From: Mya arenaria
Taxonomy: Eukaryota > Mollusca > Bivalvia > Myida > Myidae
Direction: 5' to 3'
DNA length: 64,000 nucleotides
Assembly: GCF_026914265.1 (NCBI RefSeq)
Contig: NC_069125.1
Coordinates: 63,539,479-63,603,478 of the forward strand
The notes beneath the pieces were generated by a model. It worked only from the letters and a program-made list of their open reading frames with translations. It was not told the origin of the DNA and searched no databases. The number at the start of each line of letters is the position of its first letter. Position 1 is the first letter of the stretch. Both the position numbers and the translations under genes were made by a program. Of this stretch, positions 12,584 to 25,449 are shown one piece after another.

Positions 12584-14223
12584 CTTTTTAAACAGCGTCA
12601 ACAACGTCCCGGCACCAACACTAGTAGTAGGTCAAACGCCACTTAAATCTGAATGTATAAGGTCAACAATGTTTTTCACATAATAAGTGTTTTGGTTAAT
12701 ATAGAAAACAGTCCAAAACCTTCTTATTTCCGATGATGCATATACAACTGATCAAGACGTTATTGCGATCTAAGGACAAACAATCACCTCGTCTGTATCG
12801 AAGATTCGGTCACGGTATCCTCCGTATTTAATTGTTTACAACGGAATGACCAAAGGCAAAATTGACAAAGAATACAATCAATTATATTTTAACAGTGATC
12901 CTTAAGTGGCTCTGGTCACGTTTGAACAACATATTACCCTCCAAGCGCGTCCGAATACTATAGCTTGTGTTTTCACATTACTTTGTGGTATTATAAATGT
13001 AATTCAGTGATAACATTAACTAATATTGCCCGACAAAGCAGATATTTCTCACCAGACCCGAATCAAAATTGTTATGTCGAGTACTGAATAAATGTTCACT
13101 TACTTAACCTTATTTGAGAATTTTCCATAATATTTAAATATAAATGTTTTTGATACATATCTTAATGAAGTAGATAACGTCATCCATTTTGTTTGTAAAT
13201 AAACACCATGTGTCTTTAAATCATAAACCTTTACAATCCAGCAACGAGCAACAAAACCAAACATAACCGACAACGGACGGATATCCTCAATTTTACATAG
13301 AGTAGCTATTGTTTATTGCTGCCTTCGGACACAAGCTACAGCCGTTTTAGCATATCCTATGAGAACATTACCAATACACTAGATGGAATTTATGAGGATA
13401 TAAATTGAGTAAAATATAAAGAGTTGAATATAAATCTGAAATCATTTATCGTAAGATAAAAATTAAGAACTCGAATTATACGTGGTATGTATTTAAATTT
13501 ATTCAACGAAGCTTTAGCATATATTAATATATGTATTCCATACATTACACTATTCATGTAGTTTGTTTAGTAATTGTTGAATTTCATCTTCTATGGATGA
13601 AAATAGCATCATTTGCCAGGAATACACAAATGATCGATTTTTTTTAAATTATGACAACATCACTATTATGTTATATAATAATATTTATATTTTAAAATAT
13701 TATATCATATCATTAAAAAACGGATGACAAAACAACACATAATCTACAGTTCTTCTTTTGCTCAAGGACTGTTTTGACACAATGTCATTGAGAAGACGAA
13801 CGCCATCTGCCCATATCTGCAATTGAGTAAGGGTCCAGCAATATTGCAGAATAGAATAGAAACTTTATTTTGACTTAAGCAAAAACAGCTCATCGGCACA
13901 TTACCAAATGCAATTAAATGTTGCTGGTTTTAAGTACAAAGCATTTTTTAGAAAATAGACAAAAACTTATTACCCTCATATTACTCCTCAGCGTGTGCGA
14001 TGGTTGATGTGTAAGTGAGAATGTTAAAATAAATAATTCAACACGCAAACGGTGTAAATTACGATAATTTATAGAATGACACTATGAAACAGAAAGCAAT
14101 GTTGCAGTAAAAGAGGGGCATAATACATGTAAAACACAGACTAATCAATTTTGAATAAAAACAATAAACAACAAAAACAATTTTAAACTAAGATACGGAC
14201 AGCAGGAAGCCTTCCACACATGT
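12584..14223. other. Intergenic spacer between the two transporter genes
   Basis: AT-rich sequence of about 1.6 kb. It should hold the promoter of copy A (near 12.6-12.9 kb) and the 3' UTR of copy B. A minus-strand AATAAA (plus tttatt, 13865-13870) is a candidate poly(A) signal about 355 nt past the copy B stop. No other gene is seen. Confidence 0.5.
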
Positions 14224-17200
14224 TCATACTATGAGGCCCATAAGCGAAGCTCCCTTCTCCGCCCACCCGTGTCCGTACGCCTCGGCCGGGTACGCCGTCT
14301 CCCCGTGCTTCGGGATGTCCAGACCTGCCGCGGGAGAACACATAGGATATAATACATACACTAGTCTGTAAACGTGTACAAGGCCTCCTCAACAGTTATG
14401 ATATAATAGTATTCCTTTAACGAGGTTTTCACGTTACGTTTGCTGATATGGCATATTGATTATTTAATTTTTTTTATAGTAAAGCACAATACATGGATCA
14501 TATCTACTTTCTCAGAGATTATTAACCGATGTTGAAGTGCCGGAATGTTGATGGTAAAGTACTACTGTAACACCCAATTCAGCATTCTTTGAATGGAGAA
14601 TTTCAGAATGGAGAGTTTCTGGATGGATCGTACGTAGGTTTCCTATGATGAACTAACTATACGCACAAAACACTGACCTTTGACCTCGTACTCGTAGGGG
14701 ACTCTGAAAATGTTGAGTTTTTTGAGCGAGAAGAAGAGGACGAGAGAGAGGACGGCCGCCCAGCTGAAGATGGCCGCCAACCCCGCGACCTGCCATGCCA
14801 GGTACTGTTAAAAAAGGGAAGCAATAAACCATGAATATATGAATACATAATATAAAACGGAATCGGGGCTGTTATTACTATTAAAGAAAATAATGAAAAT
14901 GGTAATGAACTATTGCATTCATTTTGTGTCAAATTTTGCCTGTCTTGTACTGATTCTGATATCACAGAACAGAACTGAACATAATTTATTACACGTGAAC
15001 TATACAGTTTTTGGTGTTTCATATACATATTAAATATATTACAATTACAATTATACAGTTTAGTGTGAAATATTAAATAAATATTATAATCAACTTTTTT
15101 AAGGATGAACTGGAATTGTAAATCACAAATCTATCAAACTAAAAAAGTATACAAAACAGAACATATTTTATTACACCTAAATTTTACAGTATTTGTGTTA
15201 TGTTTTCATATAAACATATAAACATTACAACTAAAATAAGCTGATAGCGACTAGTATTATTGACATATAAAGGATGAACTGAAAAAAGTGCTATTGCAAT
15301 CATCAAAGTTAGTACAAGGTTTTTATTTGACATTCGTATATGTATACATGTTGGAACAATTATTTTCTATATTCTAAATGATAATGTAAAAAACTCACAT
15401 ATATTTCAAAACAGTAGAACACGAATAAAGATGTTATTTGACATGGTGTTCCAGAAGTGTGTCAGAAGGACACGATTCTCTCGCTTTAAAAAGCTTATCT
15501 TGTACTCACGTATCCGGATTTTACGTCCCAGTTGTAGAAGACGCCGTAGTCGTAGGAGAAGAGTGGCACAGTTAGAACCCCGACCACGCCTCCGCCGAAA
15601 TGTACTGCAAGGAAGATATTTACATACAATGTTATACGTTTTGGGCTGCACTGAATGAAACTTTTAAAATGTCGTCTACTATAACAGATATAAACGATAT
15701 TTTTTATATTTTTTAAAGAAAATATTGTTTCGAATTGATTAAGGTACAATGTCGCCTAGTATCAAGTCGTCAGCGGCATGTATTGTGAAACGATCGTTTC
15801 CATTGCATATTTCTCGTGTTCAAAACGATGAAATAAATTTAATTCAAGTCGTGCTAAACGCCTTTACCAATTCTACTTTACATTGGCGGATCAACAAGGC
15901 GGTAAGTCCTCCTTAACCGAATAGCATATGTTGAAACAATCTGGTGGAATGCCTTTACGTCCCTCTCGTCTGTTCCAGAAATAACACCCAAACCACGTAA
16001 TGTGTGCGTACCTGCAGTGGCGTCTAGTGGGTCGTCGACCTTGAGCTTGAGGACGAGCCATGTGGTGACCATGTAAGCGATCCCGCCGAGCACCCCCGTG
16101 ATGAAGCCGAAATATGACTTGAACTGATTACACCCCGCGCAGACCGCTACCTGAAAATAAACATAAGGTAAGGTTGAAGATGATGATGAAGTATCAACTT
16201 CTCAGCAAATATGTTGTCGGTTCGAGTTCCAGCAGTTATACATTCTTTTGAACCCGAGAAACTGGCATACCTGTCACCAAAGAAATTTGATCGTCAATTA
16301 TTCCAGCTAACAATTGTAAAGAAAGTCATTTCAGACTTTCATTTAACCATCGATATATTTTAGTGAGTGTAGATATGAAGCATTAGACTTGATGGATCTA
16401 CTCCTTGATTCCATGTTCTGGGCGTCACCTTTTACTGAGTTATTACCATCAAATTAATATTTAATTTAAAGGATGAAATTAGGCGGAGTTTGTGTTAATG
16501 TTTCTTTCTGAAAGATTTGCAACAATTATTACATCTACTTTAATGTTTTATTGAATGGTTCGCTTTGAGCTGTATGTGGTTTTGTAAAGGCATAAATGTC
16601 CTTTACATGTATAGCTTATAATCAGAATTATTAGTTATCATTTTCAATAAGTCGTAGAATTAGCTATATAAAGAGATAACAAATAACAGAAAGTGCACAT
16701 CCAAACTCAATAATTCATGCATCACTCTATGAAATTAACTGCAAACTTCATACAAAGAATGTTCTCCGGTCAAATTTTCTCCGAGCGTGTACGTAGTGTA
16801 CACAAAACCGTAAGAAATTTAGTTTGTTTACATTCAGATCAATGATATACATGGCGTCGGCATGTACATAAGTGGTCATCTAGAGTGTGTTTTAACGTTT
16901 TGCGAGTTATCATTGAGCTTAACAACACCCGGATAACAGTCTTTCAGTGCTTTCTAAATAGATGTGTATCCAGCATCCAGAGATATTACATAACTTATGA
17001 GTTTGAATCTACATTCGTAAAATTACAAGTTCTTTTCATAGTATGAACATAGTATATGGGCCATCCGTCTGTTGAGAAAATATGATAAACATTGATTTCT
17101 TGGTTTCGACCAATCTTGCTACATCTCAAGACTTGACGTACAGAGAATTCTTACTACAAGGTAAGCTGAGAACGACACAGTGACAATGATCACCTAATAG

Positions 17201-20200
17201 GTTACATCATGCTTCAGTCATATTAACAGAGTCATGTTTCAGATTTTTAGAACATTTTGCAAATAATTTTTACACATAGATTATGCAACCATTGGACGAC
17301 CACTGAAACAACATGCATAACCCAGACGACGTCATTTGACCCACCATCCCCGTAAGACATCCGTTCAGTGTGGTGAGGAAACTCCACTTGGAGTCACCGA
17401 AGTACTTGGTCTTGTTGAGCACCAGCGTGGTGAACGCACCGCCGGAAGCCGCCAGCACGGTGTTTGTCACCGCCAAGGCCACCGTCGCTCCGTCCCCTTC
17501 CCCGGATATTGAGCCCTGAGAGGACCCGTTAAACGCAAAGAATCCAAACACCAGGATAAACCCGCCCAGAGATGCAAACTGCGGATGAAGAACAGAAAAC
17601 AAGTACGTTTACTAAATGATTGAGTACAAACAAACTTTCTTTCCCTTGGGATTTTGTTACATTGATTATAGTTTATGGTGTGAACGTCCCGTTTTAGTGA
17701 GTTTTTGCACGTGTGCATGTGTGTTCATGTTGTTATGTGTTGTTGTTTTTTTAAATTCCCTTTAACCGAAATTTCAACTGTATGTAGATTGATTTATACC
17801 ATATAATAGGAGTAGAATTAAGACACACATAATTATATGTCGCATTTAATCAATGCACTGCTTATTACATTTTGCTAGCACTACCAATGAAACTGCATGA
17901 TCTGGGTTTCCCAGTAACAGTAGGATTTATAAATCCTCTTAAGTTTACATAATCACGTAACAGTAATGAGCATGGTTCATTGTGAAGCCATAACACCGTT
18001 TGTCATACAAATATAACTGCAAAAATCTCCCAGAAAGTAAAGTAAAAATCAAGGTCAAAATCAACATGAACTATAAATCGGTACAATTGTTCATTATGCA
18101 ATGCACCATTATGACTGATAAACAATCGCCTATCCATCAGAGCCTCACCGGAATTGAGTGTCCCCTGATTTCAACGGGACTTCCGTCGCCCTTGTCAAAG
18201 CGTCCTATGCGCGGACCCAAGGCCAAGGCGCCGACGAAGGTTGCGATACCACCGACCATGTGCACCACGCCACTTCCTGCAAAGTCCTGAAACATACAAA
18301 TTCAATGAAGGAAACATAGTGTTACAATGCATATTCGGTTAACCAAGCGCGACGTTTCCCGCTGCTTTCCATTCATCTGATAAATGGACAGTAACGAAAT
18401 GGTCATCTGGCGATGAAGTTGTTATAATGCTAAGCGTAGAGAGCTTTTATGAAATTACCTCAATCATGAAACAAACTGCACCCAAATATTGAACAAAGAT
18501 ATAGCGTCTGATCTTGAATACATGTTTCTAAATTATTATTATGTTTCTGCAAGCATGCTTTTGGTAATTATGTGTGTGTTTTGCAAGCACTGAAGCATGC
18601 GTGTTAAGTTGAAAATCGGGTGAACAATATTTTGTAGAAATGTTAATTAAAGTGAAGCCTTACGTTGTATCCAATATCGACGAGCTCCCCGTCAAACTGG
18701 TACGTCCGTCCGTTCACCAGCCAGCCCTCCTCCGACCACGCCCAGTGAGTCACCACCGGGTAGATAAACCCTGTCGGTACATACACATACGTATTGTGTT
18801 TTTACCGGTAAAATACATTTCATGCTCAACATGCCGTGTATAAAAAGACATATATTTTTAAATTTTGAGCTCAGCAGGATAGATGGAGAAAGAACTTAAC
18901 TTCAATGCTGATGGATGCATTTAACGACGAAATCAGGAATAAAACAAAGGAAGCAAATAATTCACTTTACATCAGTATAGGAGCTGAGATAGAAACCGTA
19001 AAATCCTAGATCTATTCCTTGCCAAGATTAACCGGCAGATTTCGTTAAAACAGCTTGACACAAACCTGCATGCGCACCACTGTAACCTACCAGTAACTAC
19101 CGAGCTGTAGATGATGTACGCGGTGAAGTCACAGCGCTCCGCCACGGCACCGGAGACAATAGTTGCGGCGGTGGCGGCAAACACGAACTGGAAAAACCAA
19201 TGCGCGTACATCGTGGCCGGAAGACCGCTGTGGGCGAAATAGGAGGCACCAATGAACGGGTTCCCTTTTCCGAACGCTAGAGCGTAGCCAACAAGCCAGT
19301 AAGACACGCCACCAAAAACTAAAAAGTTAAAAAGGTATTAATTTAAAAGCTGATCATTGTGAAATAGATGTAGCGCTTAAAAATGTTAAAATGTTTCCAG
19401 ATTTTTAACAGATAATGTAAATTCCTGCAATCACTCGTACATATACTACAGCACTTACATGAATCGAGGGCGTTTTTGATGAGGATGTTGACGGTATTGC
19501 GACTTCTGACGGCGCCGGCCTCCAGGAATGCGAATCCCGCCTGCATCACTGTCAGCAACGTGACAAAACATACATAGTATAATGAGCAAGGACGATTAGT
19601 GAGAGTAATACATATATACTGAGAAATTGGTAACTTGGTTTTCGTTTTGGTAAAATTTTCACACATAAGCCATACTGATTATGTTACTAATGACTTGCGT
19701 TAATATTTCTTAAACATACTAAGTTGATGTGTACATGTATGTGTTGTTATTTAAGTCTGAAAACCGGGAAGGCATAAAACAGTTTAATGTTATAACGATT
19801 TGGATATAAAATACTGAACATACACACTCGGAAATCAGTTTTGCTGATATGTTTAAGGCACTGAGATCACCGAAAGCATCGGCTAAGAAGAATTAAATTG
19901 TGACTATCATATTTCACTTAACGATTGACTAGATATGTACATTTTGAAGATTACAATGGTGCCTTTGAAACAGAGCAAGGAACAGTTTTTGAGGCCATTT
20001 TATAAACATTTTACGATGCATTGAACAAAAAAAATTGTAAGCAGCCTAAAGTTATTCATTAATGCATTATATAAAAGTTTCATCGCGAATATTTCACTTT
20101 GCATTACTCTGGTGTTGTTTTTCCCTAACGTTTCTACAGTTTCTTGCAGACAAAAAGTTTCCCTTGCGAAGAGACATAGGTCGCCTCTTTGTGTAGGATA

Positions 20201-20491
20201 TCTACCAAATACATAAAATTACATAAAAGTATTTAAACATTAAATATTTATTAGCCGTGTTTTTACATTAAGTAATACTGTAACAAAATGTAGGCTTACA
20301 GGTGTGTATGTGTATTGTCCCTTTCTGCTCCTGAACAGAACGGACGGCTGGACAATAATGTACGTACGGTAAATAGTGAAGCCCATGACGAGTAGGAAGA
20401 ACTGGTCCATGTTGTCGGCCATGACCACCGCAGTCGCCTCAAGAGCCATCACACTGGCAGCCATTTCCGTCATATTCGATGATGTTTCCAT
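14224..20491 (-). CDS. Ammonium transporter, Amt family, copy B (10 exons, 460 aa)
   Basis: Tandem paralogue of copy A, same strand, upstream of it. Exons, 5' to 3': 20491-20368, 19548-19459, 19318-19091, 18770-18664, 18286-18149, 17578-17345, 16150-16012, 15604-15510, 14804-14678, 14324-14224. Exon lengths and phases match copy A exactly through exon 9. The pore aspartate and both pore histidines (184, 192, 355) are conserved. Exon 3 uses a TAG acceptor rather than CAG. Exon 10 stops early, ending SLMGLIV, so copy B lacks the roughly 60-residue tail of copy A; a GTATGA directly before the stop could be an alternative donor, but I found no matching tail exon downstream. The N-terminus [10 protein letters not shown] differs from copy A at many positions before the first helix. 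Role: ammonium transport at a membrane. The exact paralogue class was not resolved. Confidence 0.93.
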
Positions 20492-22540
20492 CTTCTTGAA
20501 TAACGTCCACGTACCAAAACTAGTAGTAGGTGGTCAAACGCCACTAAACTCCCAGTGTTTTCTTATGACGAGAATAATTTAGTTGATATAGATAAACGAT
20601 TCCAGCAACTACATGTACTTCTTTCCGATTACACATGTACATGTACAACTAATGAAGTCGATATTGAGAGCCCTCAGTTAATGTGAAGGACTAACATATT
20701 GACCTTGTTTGTATCAAAAGCAAGGTCACGGTTACTTAAATATAATTAAAAATAATCCTTCGTTTCCGATTGCTTGCATCGTAATGACGCAAGTCAACAT
20801 TGAATAATAAATACAAACGATTTTTTTACATTACAGCGTTTTGTAGTATAGCTGGAAAGTATTGTCTTTACTGTACGGTCAGTTTGACCACAGTTGACCA
20901 ATAGGTGATTGAGTTCTGTTATGAGGGGTCGAGTTATCCAATAGAAAGGATTAACGGTATAGACCGTGATTTTGGAGACGAAAATTGTTTCAGTTCTAGC
21001 ATGCACAGTAGTCTGGACATTTCGGTTTTCTTTAATTTTCAAAATTGATTTTATTGAAAAATGTATGTTATATTGATAGCTTTACAAATTTTGGGTGTTT
21101 TCTGTTTTTGATAAATACATGTAGCATAATTGTTTAAGAAATGATGACTTAGATATATTAGAATAATATTGATTAGAAGTGTTAAAAAGAATAAACGGGT
21201 GCAGTTTTCCAGAGCAGTTTTACACCATACTATTTGTGTGAATTTTTATCTCTGGTTTTTACTCTGGCCTATTGTACAAGAAAAGCTTTCATTTGAATAT
21301 ATACGCTTTCAAGATATCAGTGATTTGTGTACAAGAAAATTTGGACTAAACCTACTTTGTCATATTGTCAAGGAGCATGTTTCATGATTTGTATGCAACT
21401 GTGAAACTCTCATAAATATATAGATTTATTATCTATACATATTCTGATATTGACAAACATGCTTGCTGAATAAAATGTCCTTAACATTTGTGCACGTTAT
21501 CGGCCAAACAGATATATTTGTTGAGTTGTTGATTTAAGTATAGATATTAGGGTGAAGTAAAGTATAAACTGAGTAATGGAAAGACTACATTTTGACAGTG
21601 ATGCTTGAGCAGCTCTCGCCACCTTTCACCAATAGATTAACATTCCAACCGCGTTCCAATACTATTGTTTTTCTTGCTTTTGTTTTCACAGTTATTTTAT
21701 GGTGTTATGAATTTAATTTTGTAATAAATGACCTAATATTGCTCAACAATATTGTCAAGCAAACAGTAGCATTGGAGACGAATATCACTCTTTACTTGAA
21801 TGTATAGCTTAAAACAATAGCAGAAAGCGATTTATTGATAAAAATACTAAGATTATCCGAATGTCATCAAATTTAAATTTCTAATGTGTATGTGAAACAC
21901 TAAAATGTCGAAATATAAAAGGTTGAGTCAATTTGTGAAGGAAATAGTAAAACTGTTCTAAAATGTTAAGACAATATGTATAGATACAAAGCTTGGCATG
22001 TGGCAATTATAACATAAGTAATATTAAAATGGAATAGAAACATTTCTTTACATCAATTATGGGAGAATGTGTATAAAAATATTAAGAATCAGAATGTATT
22101 TTATTTGGATTCAGTTTATCATCCATAAACATGTAACAATAATATGTACAAGTCTATAGTAAATAAATACAAACACAATACATCGAACAATGTTATGTTA
22201 ACCCATAACGGTTTAATATATACAGCAGTATACTGCATAAAGTTACTTTTAAGTATTGTTATTCACTTCAAACTCAATGAACAAAATTATTATTAATGAT
22301 AATAAAGATAATCGCGAGAATGAAGATATTAATGAAGTAACTCATCATAATCCGTTAAAACCAAAAAAAATAAATAAATAAGACATAGATGGAGGGTAAA
22401 TTAATAACTTTCAAAACAAATATCATATTTACTAAAAAGGTTCCTTACACAAGTATGTGTATTTATATTTAGACCAAAAGAAGGCATGTATTTCGAATAG
22501 AGCTAAAAAAAAAACGACTGGAGAGCATTTAAATAAATAT
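20492..22540. other. AT-rich sequence upstream of transporter B; no gene seen
   Basis: Probably holds the promoter of copy B next to 20.5 kb. Short ORFs here show no family resemblance. The far end merges with the 3' flank of a LINE fragment, whose exact end I cannot define. Confidence 0.45.
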
Positions 22541-22559
22541 GACTTCGGTAAGGAAACAT

Positions 22560-24480
22560 TTACAATACATAGAATGTTAAAACAATGACAATCTTAAGCT
22601 TGTAATTACTATCTCTAATTTTAATAGCACAACGTATATAAGTAATCATTTTATATAATACATCAGAGTTCTTGCATACAACAAGTTCAAGAAATTTGAC
22701 CATATTTGGTCTTTGAATAACATGCGCCGGTAAATAGCGTTTACGGATAGTTTTATATTTTTGACAAACACACATAAAATGGAATTCATCTTCGATGTCC
22801 CCAGAATTACACACTTCACAACGTCTCTCATGTCTCTCTATACGATTGCGACCGTATCGTCCAGTTTCCACCCGTAGTTTATGGCAAGATATCCTCAATT
22901 GTGTGAACAGTTTAAGCAAATGAGTAGGAATACTCGCACTTAGATATATTTCATATTCGAAGTCTCTTTTTATTTCCTTATAAACTGTTAACACAGAGTT
23001 TGATTGTACATTACTTGTCCAGTCCTGGATAAAACAGTCTTTAATTCTTTGCTGGAACTCGTTTATAAATAGTTGTGTATTTATATGTGAGGCATTCTCC
23101 CAAACGTCACCAAAGCCGTTTTTAAATAATAAGTTCTTAACATCAAATAACCAATTTTTCTGATTTGATTCTAAGTCCCGCAAAGACATTTCATATATAC
23201 TTTTTACAATACAATTTTTGGTATATAATAGTTTTGCCCAATACTCGATGATACGTGTGTAACGGTTAATGAATAGTGGGTATCTTCCTAACTCCCCATA
23301 TATTGCCCCATTGCTTGCTGTTGGTTTAACATCCAGAATTCGTTTGCAAAATTTTAAGCGTAAATGTGCAATGTCCTTTAATTTAGTAAAACCCCAAACT
23401 TCAGATGAGTAATTTAGGATTGCCGTTACAAAAGCATCAAACAATTGACATTTTGTTTTAGGACTAAACGTAAGCTCTTTCAATTTATTAAGAAGCACAT
23501 TCATTGCTTTTAATGCCTTTCCACATAGCAATTGTATATTTGAAGAAAAAGATCCATGACAATTAAACACAGTTCCCAGATAATTGAAATTATCAACGAC
23601 CTCTAATAAACAATCGCCATATTTCCAACTCTCGTTAGCACGAACATGACCACGACGTCTGAATACCATAACCTTACTCTTTTCAACGTTCACTTTTAGC
23701 CCCCACCTATCACAGTAGGTTTTAAGATTATTGAGGGTTGACTGCATCTCTTCAGGAGTTTCTGCAAATGTTGCCATGTCATCAGCATACAATAATAAAA
23801 TTAATGTTATGTCATTTAGAGATATTTCACTTGTTATATTATTTTCCAGATATAACTCTAAATCATCTATAAACATTGACCAAAATAATGGCGAACAAAT
23901 ATCTCCTTGCTTCAGGCTAACTGATATCTCTATGAACTCCGAGTATTTGCTGCAATGTCTAACTCTTGCTTTTACAAAAGTATACATGGATCGTACGGTT
24001 CTAAGCATCTTTCCATTTATACCCACTGTATGTAATTTCAGCCACAGAGCATTCCTATTAACACTATCAAAACATTTTTGGAAATGTCAATATACGTACA
24101 ATATAGTCTATTACCATTATTCAACATGTGGTCAATAACAGATTTCAAGCAGAATATAGCATCTGTTTAAGAAAACCCCTTTCTGAACCCAAACTGTGCA
24201 TCTGAAATTGTTTCATACTTTTCTGCCCACAACATTAAACGCTTGTTAATAATAGATGCGTATATTTTAGCTAAACAGCTAATGAGAGTTATCCCTCTAT
24301 AATTGTTAACATTTGTGTCATCTCCCTTTTTATACACCGGAACTACAATTCCTTCCATCCACGCATTGGGGAAAACCCCAGATAATAATATAATATTAAA
24401 CAAATCTGCTAGGTGGGTCACTAGGTTGTTAAGAATGTTGTCAATGTGTATGTATAACATATGGAGGTAGTGATAATTTT
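22560..24480 (-). mobile_element. 5'-truncated non-LTR retrotransposon (LINE), reverse transcriptase part
   Basis: The main frame (24026-22560, 488 codons) holds the reverse transcriptase palm motif LLLYADD, the preceding SLKQGDICSPLFWSMFIDDL segment, and a C-terminal zinc-knuckle-like CEVCNSGDIEDEFHFMCVC. A second frame (24460-24167) holds earlier RT motifs, including VVPVYKKGD and NNYRGITLISC. The two are separated by a TAA stop just after GFRKGFS and by a one-base frame change near 24090 in the YID-FDSVNR region. No endonuclease domain precedes them, so the copy is 5'-truncated. The C-terminal zinc knuckle suggests the CR1/jockey-type LINE groups, but the family is not certain. It is dead as it stands. 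Confidence 0.85.
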
Positions 24481-25449
24481 GATTGATATAGTTACGAATT
24501 TCTATATATGCTGAGTCACTGTAATATTAGGTACAACCTCAATCTACATTGTGGAGACAAAACATTTTATTTCTTTTCCTCTTTCATTTTCACCTGAAAG
24601 GATGAGGTATTACAGAGTATGATGTTACATAACGATTTGTCTATGTAATACATTATTTAAAGCAAATCACCATAACAAATTAACGTCAAATGAAACCAAA
24701 TTATTTTGCGCCCGGAATAGTCAAGAAAGATGCCAATATCGGTAAAAGCTGTCAAAATAATAAAGACGCAAAGATTTAACAAATCAACTATATTTGAACC
24801 TGTAAACACCATAGTACTACTGGAATACAATAATGATACATGCTACATGCCATGCAAGGTGGCGGTGTTGTTTTAATTACGCTTCTGGTCCAGACTCGTT
24901 GTTAGGAAAAACAGTTATTGATCCTCGCTTTAATTTATTAACTCAAAGATAATTAAATTGAGAAAATATATAAAAAGCGACCATTGGGGCTACATGTCGG
25001 TGTCTAGAAAGTATATTATGTATTATTATTATCCTGTACATGCATATTAAAATTGAAAAGAAATTCGGGCGGTAGTCGGTTTGGATAAAATGGAGCAACA
25101 AACTCTCTCTCTATATATATATATCTGTACAGGCACACTTAGAACAATAAAATAAATTATGAATAAACGCACTCTTTGGTCTTGAAGAAGTTATAGATTT
25201 TATATAGTGAGGTAACCCGGGCATCGACAACAAATAGGTCAGTTCATATACGTATACAGACTGGACGAAACGTCCTGTTATTAGAACACTTTCTTGTCAA
25301 TGAACTGACCGCGAGTCTTGCCCACCCATTAAAATATGCCATTCTTACATAAGTTGATGATGTTTAAGACACATTTTCTATCCAATTTCTAAATAACAGC
25401 CAGATTACAGCTGTAAGAAAAGTTGTAAACTGTGTATTTACTAATAGTG
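24481..25449. other. AT-rich spacer; no gene seen
   Basis: Contains a short ctctctatatatat simple repeat near 25108-25130 and otherwise nothing I recognise. Confidence 0.45.

Noticed and set aside
23731-24138. 135-codon plus-strand frame
   Set aside because: Antisense shadow of the LINE reverse transcriptase.
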